Below, piece by piece: positions 54,769 to 56,163 of a stretch of DNA of 56,163 nt (positions are counted from its first letter, which is position 1; the number at the start of each line of letters is the position of its first letter). Source of the DNA: Gammaproteobacteria bacterium. GTDB lineage: Bacteria; Pseudomonadota; Gammaproteobacteria; SZUA-229. The notes beneath the pieces are model-generated. The model ran no database searches, was not told the origin of the DNA, and was given only the letters and a program-made list of their open reading frames with translations. The stretch covers positions 1 to 56,163 of the forward strand of contig JAOULC010000022.1 in the NCBI GenBank assembly GCA_029882215.1. The letters are read 5' to 3'. The translations under genes and the position numbers were made by a program.

Positions 54769-56163
54769 TTAAAACTTAATCCGCTCACCCGACTGTGGAA
54801 TATTGGCAGCCCAGCCTTCCTGCACAAGTCGCTCTTTTAACACCTGTTTAGCCTTGCTTTCACCGTGTATTAAAAACAACTTTGGATGCGGTGTTTTGAA
54901 ATGACTGAGCCAGTCAATCAACTGTAACTGACTGGCATGTGCAGAGAAACCGCCCAGTGTATGTATGGCCGCCTTAACGGCAATTTCATCGCCGCCATGG
55001 TGGAATGATGTCGCCCCGTCTACCAGTGCACGACCCGGTGTACCTATCGCCTGATAGCCGACGAAAATCACATGCGAATTGCGTCGCCACAAATTGTGTT
55101 TAAAGTGATGACGAATACGGCCACCGGTACACATGCCACTGCCGGCAATAATAATAGCGCCCGCCTCTATTTTATTCAGTGCCATCGACTCTTCTGTGCT
55201 GGTGGTATAACGCAATACCGGCAGAAAACTATGCAGACTACCGCTGCTGACGTTTTGCATCGTTTCACTGTCTTCTTCGTTAAAAATATTCTGATAACGA
55301 TGATAAACCTCAGTCACCGCAATTGCCATTGGGCTATCCAGATAAATGGCCTGATGTTTTAGTTTGCCTTTTTGATATAACTCACCCAGGCGGAAAATAA
55401 TTTCCTGAGTACGCCCTACCGCAAATGAAGGAATCAAAATATTACCGCCATTTTCAGAAGCCTCTATGACGATATCCTCAAACTCCTGCAATGTGTCATG
55501 CATCGGCCGGTGACAACGATCACCATAGGTGGATTCCAGTAATACAATATCGGCCTCTTCAATCGTCACCGGGTCACGTAATAATGCCGCATAGCTGTTG
55601 CCAAGGTCACCTGAGAATACCAGTTTCTTCTCCACGCCATCTTCATTAATAAACAGCTCAACAATAGAGGAGCCCAGTATATGGCCCGCATCATTAAAAC
55701 GCAGTTCAATACCGCTAACAATTTCAGTGCGTGTACCGTATTTTAAACCCGCACAAAGGGCTAGCGATGCCTCCACATCCTCCATCGTATACATTGGTTC
55801 AATTTCAATCTTACCAGAACGGCGCCGGCGTTTGTTTTCCCACTCCACATCACGCTGCTGTAGCGATGCCGCATCCCTGAGCATTATTTCCAATAATTCA
55901 CTGGTCGCTCTGGTCATATAAAGCGAACCGCTAAAACCCTCCGCTACCAGCTTCGGTATCCTGCCTGAGTGATCAAGGTGTGCATGCGACAGAACAACAG
56001 CATCAATCTTACTGACATCAAACGGAAATGGTTCACTGTTCGCCTGCTCTTCTTCCCGGCTTCCCTGATAGAGACCACAATCTAATAATATACGGGCACT
56101 GTCAGTTTCCAGTAAATACATGGAGCCAGTCACGCCTTTCGTTGCACCATAAAGTGTCAGCTT
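54769..56163 (-). CDS. Beta-CASP metallo-beta-lactamase RNase family protein, 5' end cut by window
   Basis: The frame stays open to the right window edge; the first visible residues are KLTLYGATKGVTGSMYLLET, and most homologues begin only one or two residues earlier, so nearly the whole protein is present (464 codons seen). LSHAHLDHSGRIPKL is the HxHxDH metal motif, LDCGLYQG and HILGSSIVEL are MBL motifs, then a beta-CASP insert with PSFAVGRTQEII, GSGMCTGGRIRHH and FSAHASQLQLIDWL. Members cleave RNA. It reads toward htpX but is about 150 bases away. Confidence 0.92.
   Translation of the reverse strand, partial: KLTLYGATKGVTGSMYLLETDSARILLDCGLYQGSREEEQANSEPFPFDVSKIDAVVLSHAHLDHSGRIPKLVAEGFSGSLYMTRATSELLEIMLRDAASLQQRDVEWENKRRRRSGKIEIEPMYTMEDVEASLALCAGLKYGTRTEIVSGIELRFNDAGHILGSSIVELFINEDGVEKKLVFSGDLGNSYAALLRDPVTIEEADIVLLESTYGDRCHRPMHDTLQEFEDIVIEASENGGNILIPSFAVGRTQEIIFRLGELYQKGKLKHQAIYLDSPMAIAVTEVYHRYQNIFNEEDSETMQNVSSGSLHSFLPVLRYTTSTEESMALNKIEAGAIIIAGSGMCTGGRIRHHFKHNLWRRNSHVIFVGYQAIGTPGRALVDGATSFHHGGDEIAVKAAIHTLGGFSAHASQLQLIDWLSHFKTPHPKLFLIHGESKAKQVLKERLVQEGWAANIPQSGERIKF

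Overview
The window is a chromosomal stretch of a gammaproteobacterium with moderate to low GC by eye. The organism call rests on gene content and order. The block leuC-leuD-leuB-asd-fimV-truA-trpF-...-accD-folC-dedD-cvpA-purF-...-metZ is the arrangement known from Pseudomonas, and prmB-aroC-MFS and FimV/FimX-type pilus regulators point the same way. The EF-P modification genes are of the EpmA/EpmB (lysylation) type, not the EarP type of Pseudomonas. A Thiotrichales relative such as Methylophaga would fit, but that is a guess. No rRNA, tRNA, CRISPR array, IS element or prophage was recognised.

Layout. 1-5.4 kb: a cut-off membrane-anchored YiiX-type papain-like peptidase, a UMF1-family transporter, a hexose-6-phosphate mutarotase with a small partner gene, and a ribosome-hibernation-factor/cold-shock fusion. 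5.4-7.6 kb: a hybrid histidine kinase with receiver and HPt domains. 7.8-12.6 kb: metZ, then a peptidoglycan-remodelling group (YkuD protein without signal peptide, exported M14 amidase, exported YkuD-NTF2 protein, TPR-NTF2 protein) placed between metZ and purF. 12.6-29.1 kb: a long minus-strand run of housekeeping genes covering purine, folate, acetyl-CoA carboxylase, tryptophan, tRNA pseudouridine, FimV, aspartate semialdehyde and leucine synthesis, with an entericidin-like lipoprotein between leuC and leuD. 29.1-32.5 kb: a divergent LysR regulator, an MFS transporter and a patatin phospholipase. 32.6-35.2 kb: an MHYT-PAS-GGDEF-EAL c-di-GMP enzyme preceded by phased A-tracts. 35.2-44.8 kb: rhlE, an Omp85-type barrel, a phosphodiesterase, a small conserved gene, an MFS protein, aroC, a chemoreceptor and prmB. 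44.8-49 kb: a copper chaperone, psd, and the efp-epmA-epmB set. 49-53.1 kb: a PilZ-like protein of unknown role and a FimX-like degenerate c-di-GMP receptor. 53.2-56.2 kb: a DUF302 protein framed by perfect hairpins, htpX with a sigma-32-type promoter, and a beta-CASP RNase cut by the window end.

How the genes work together. Most are core metabolism. Three themes stand out. First, type IV pilus and c-di-GMP control: FimV, a FimX-like protein with its PilZ-like neighbour, an active-looking MHYT GGDEF-EAL protein, a chemoreceptor and a hybrid kinase. Second, cell-wall turnover: two YkuD proteins and an M14 amidase, two of the genes being apparently cotranscribed with purF. Third, translation control: EF-P with its lysylation enzymes, PrmB and the HPF-CSD fusion. 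Clear regulatory sequence is visible at the leuC/LysR divergent promoter (two T-N11-A dyads, one inside the leuC promoter) and at htpX.
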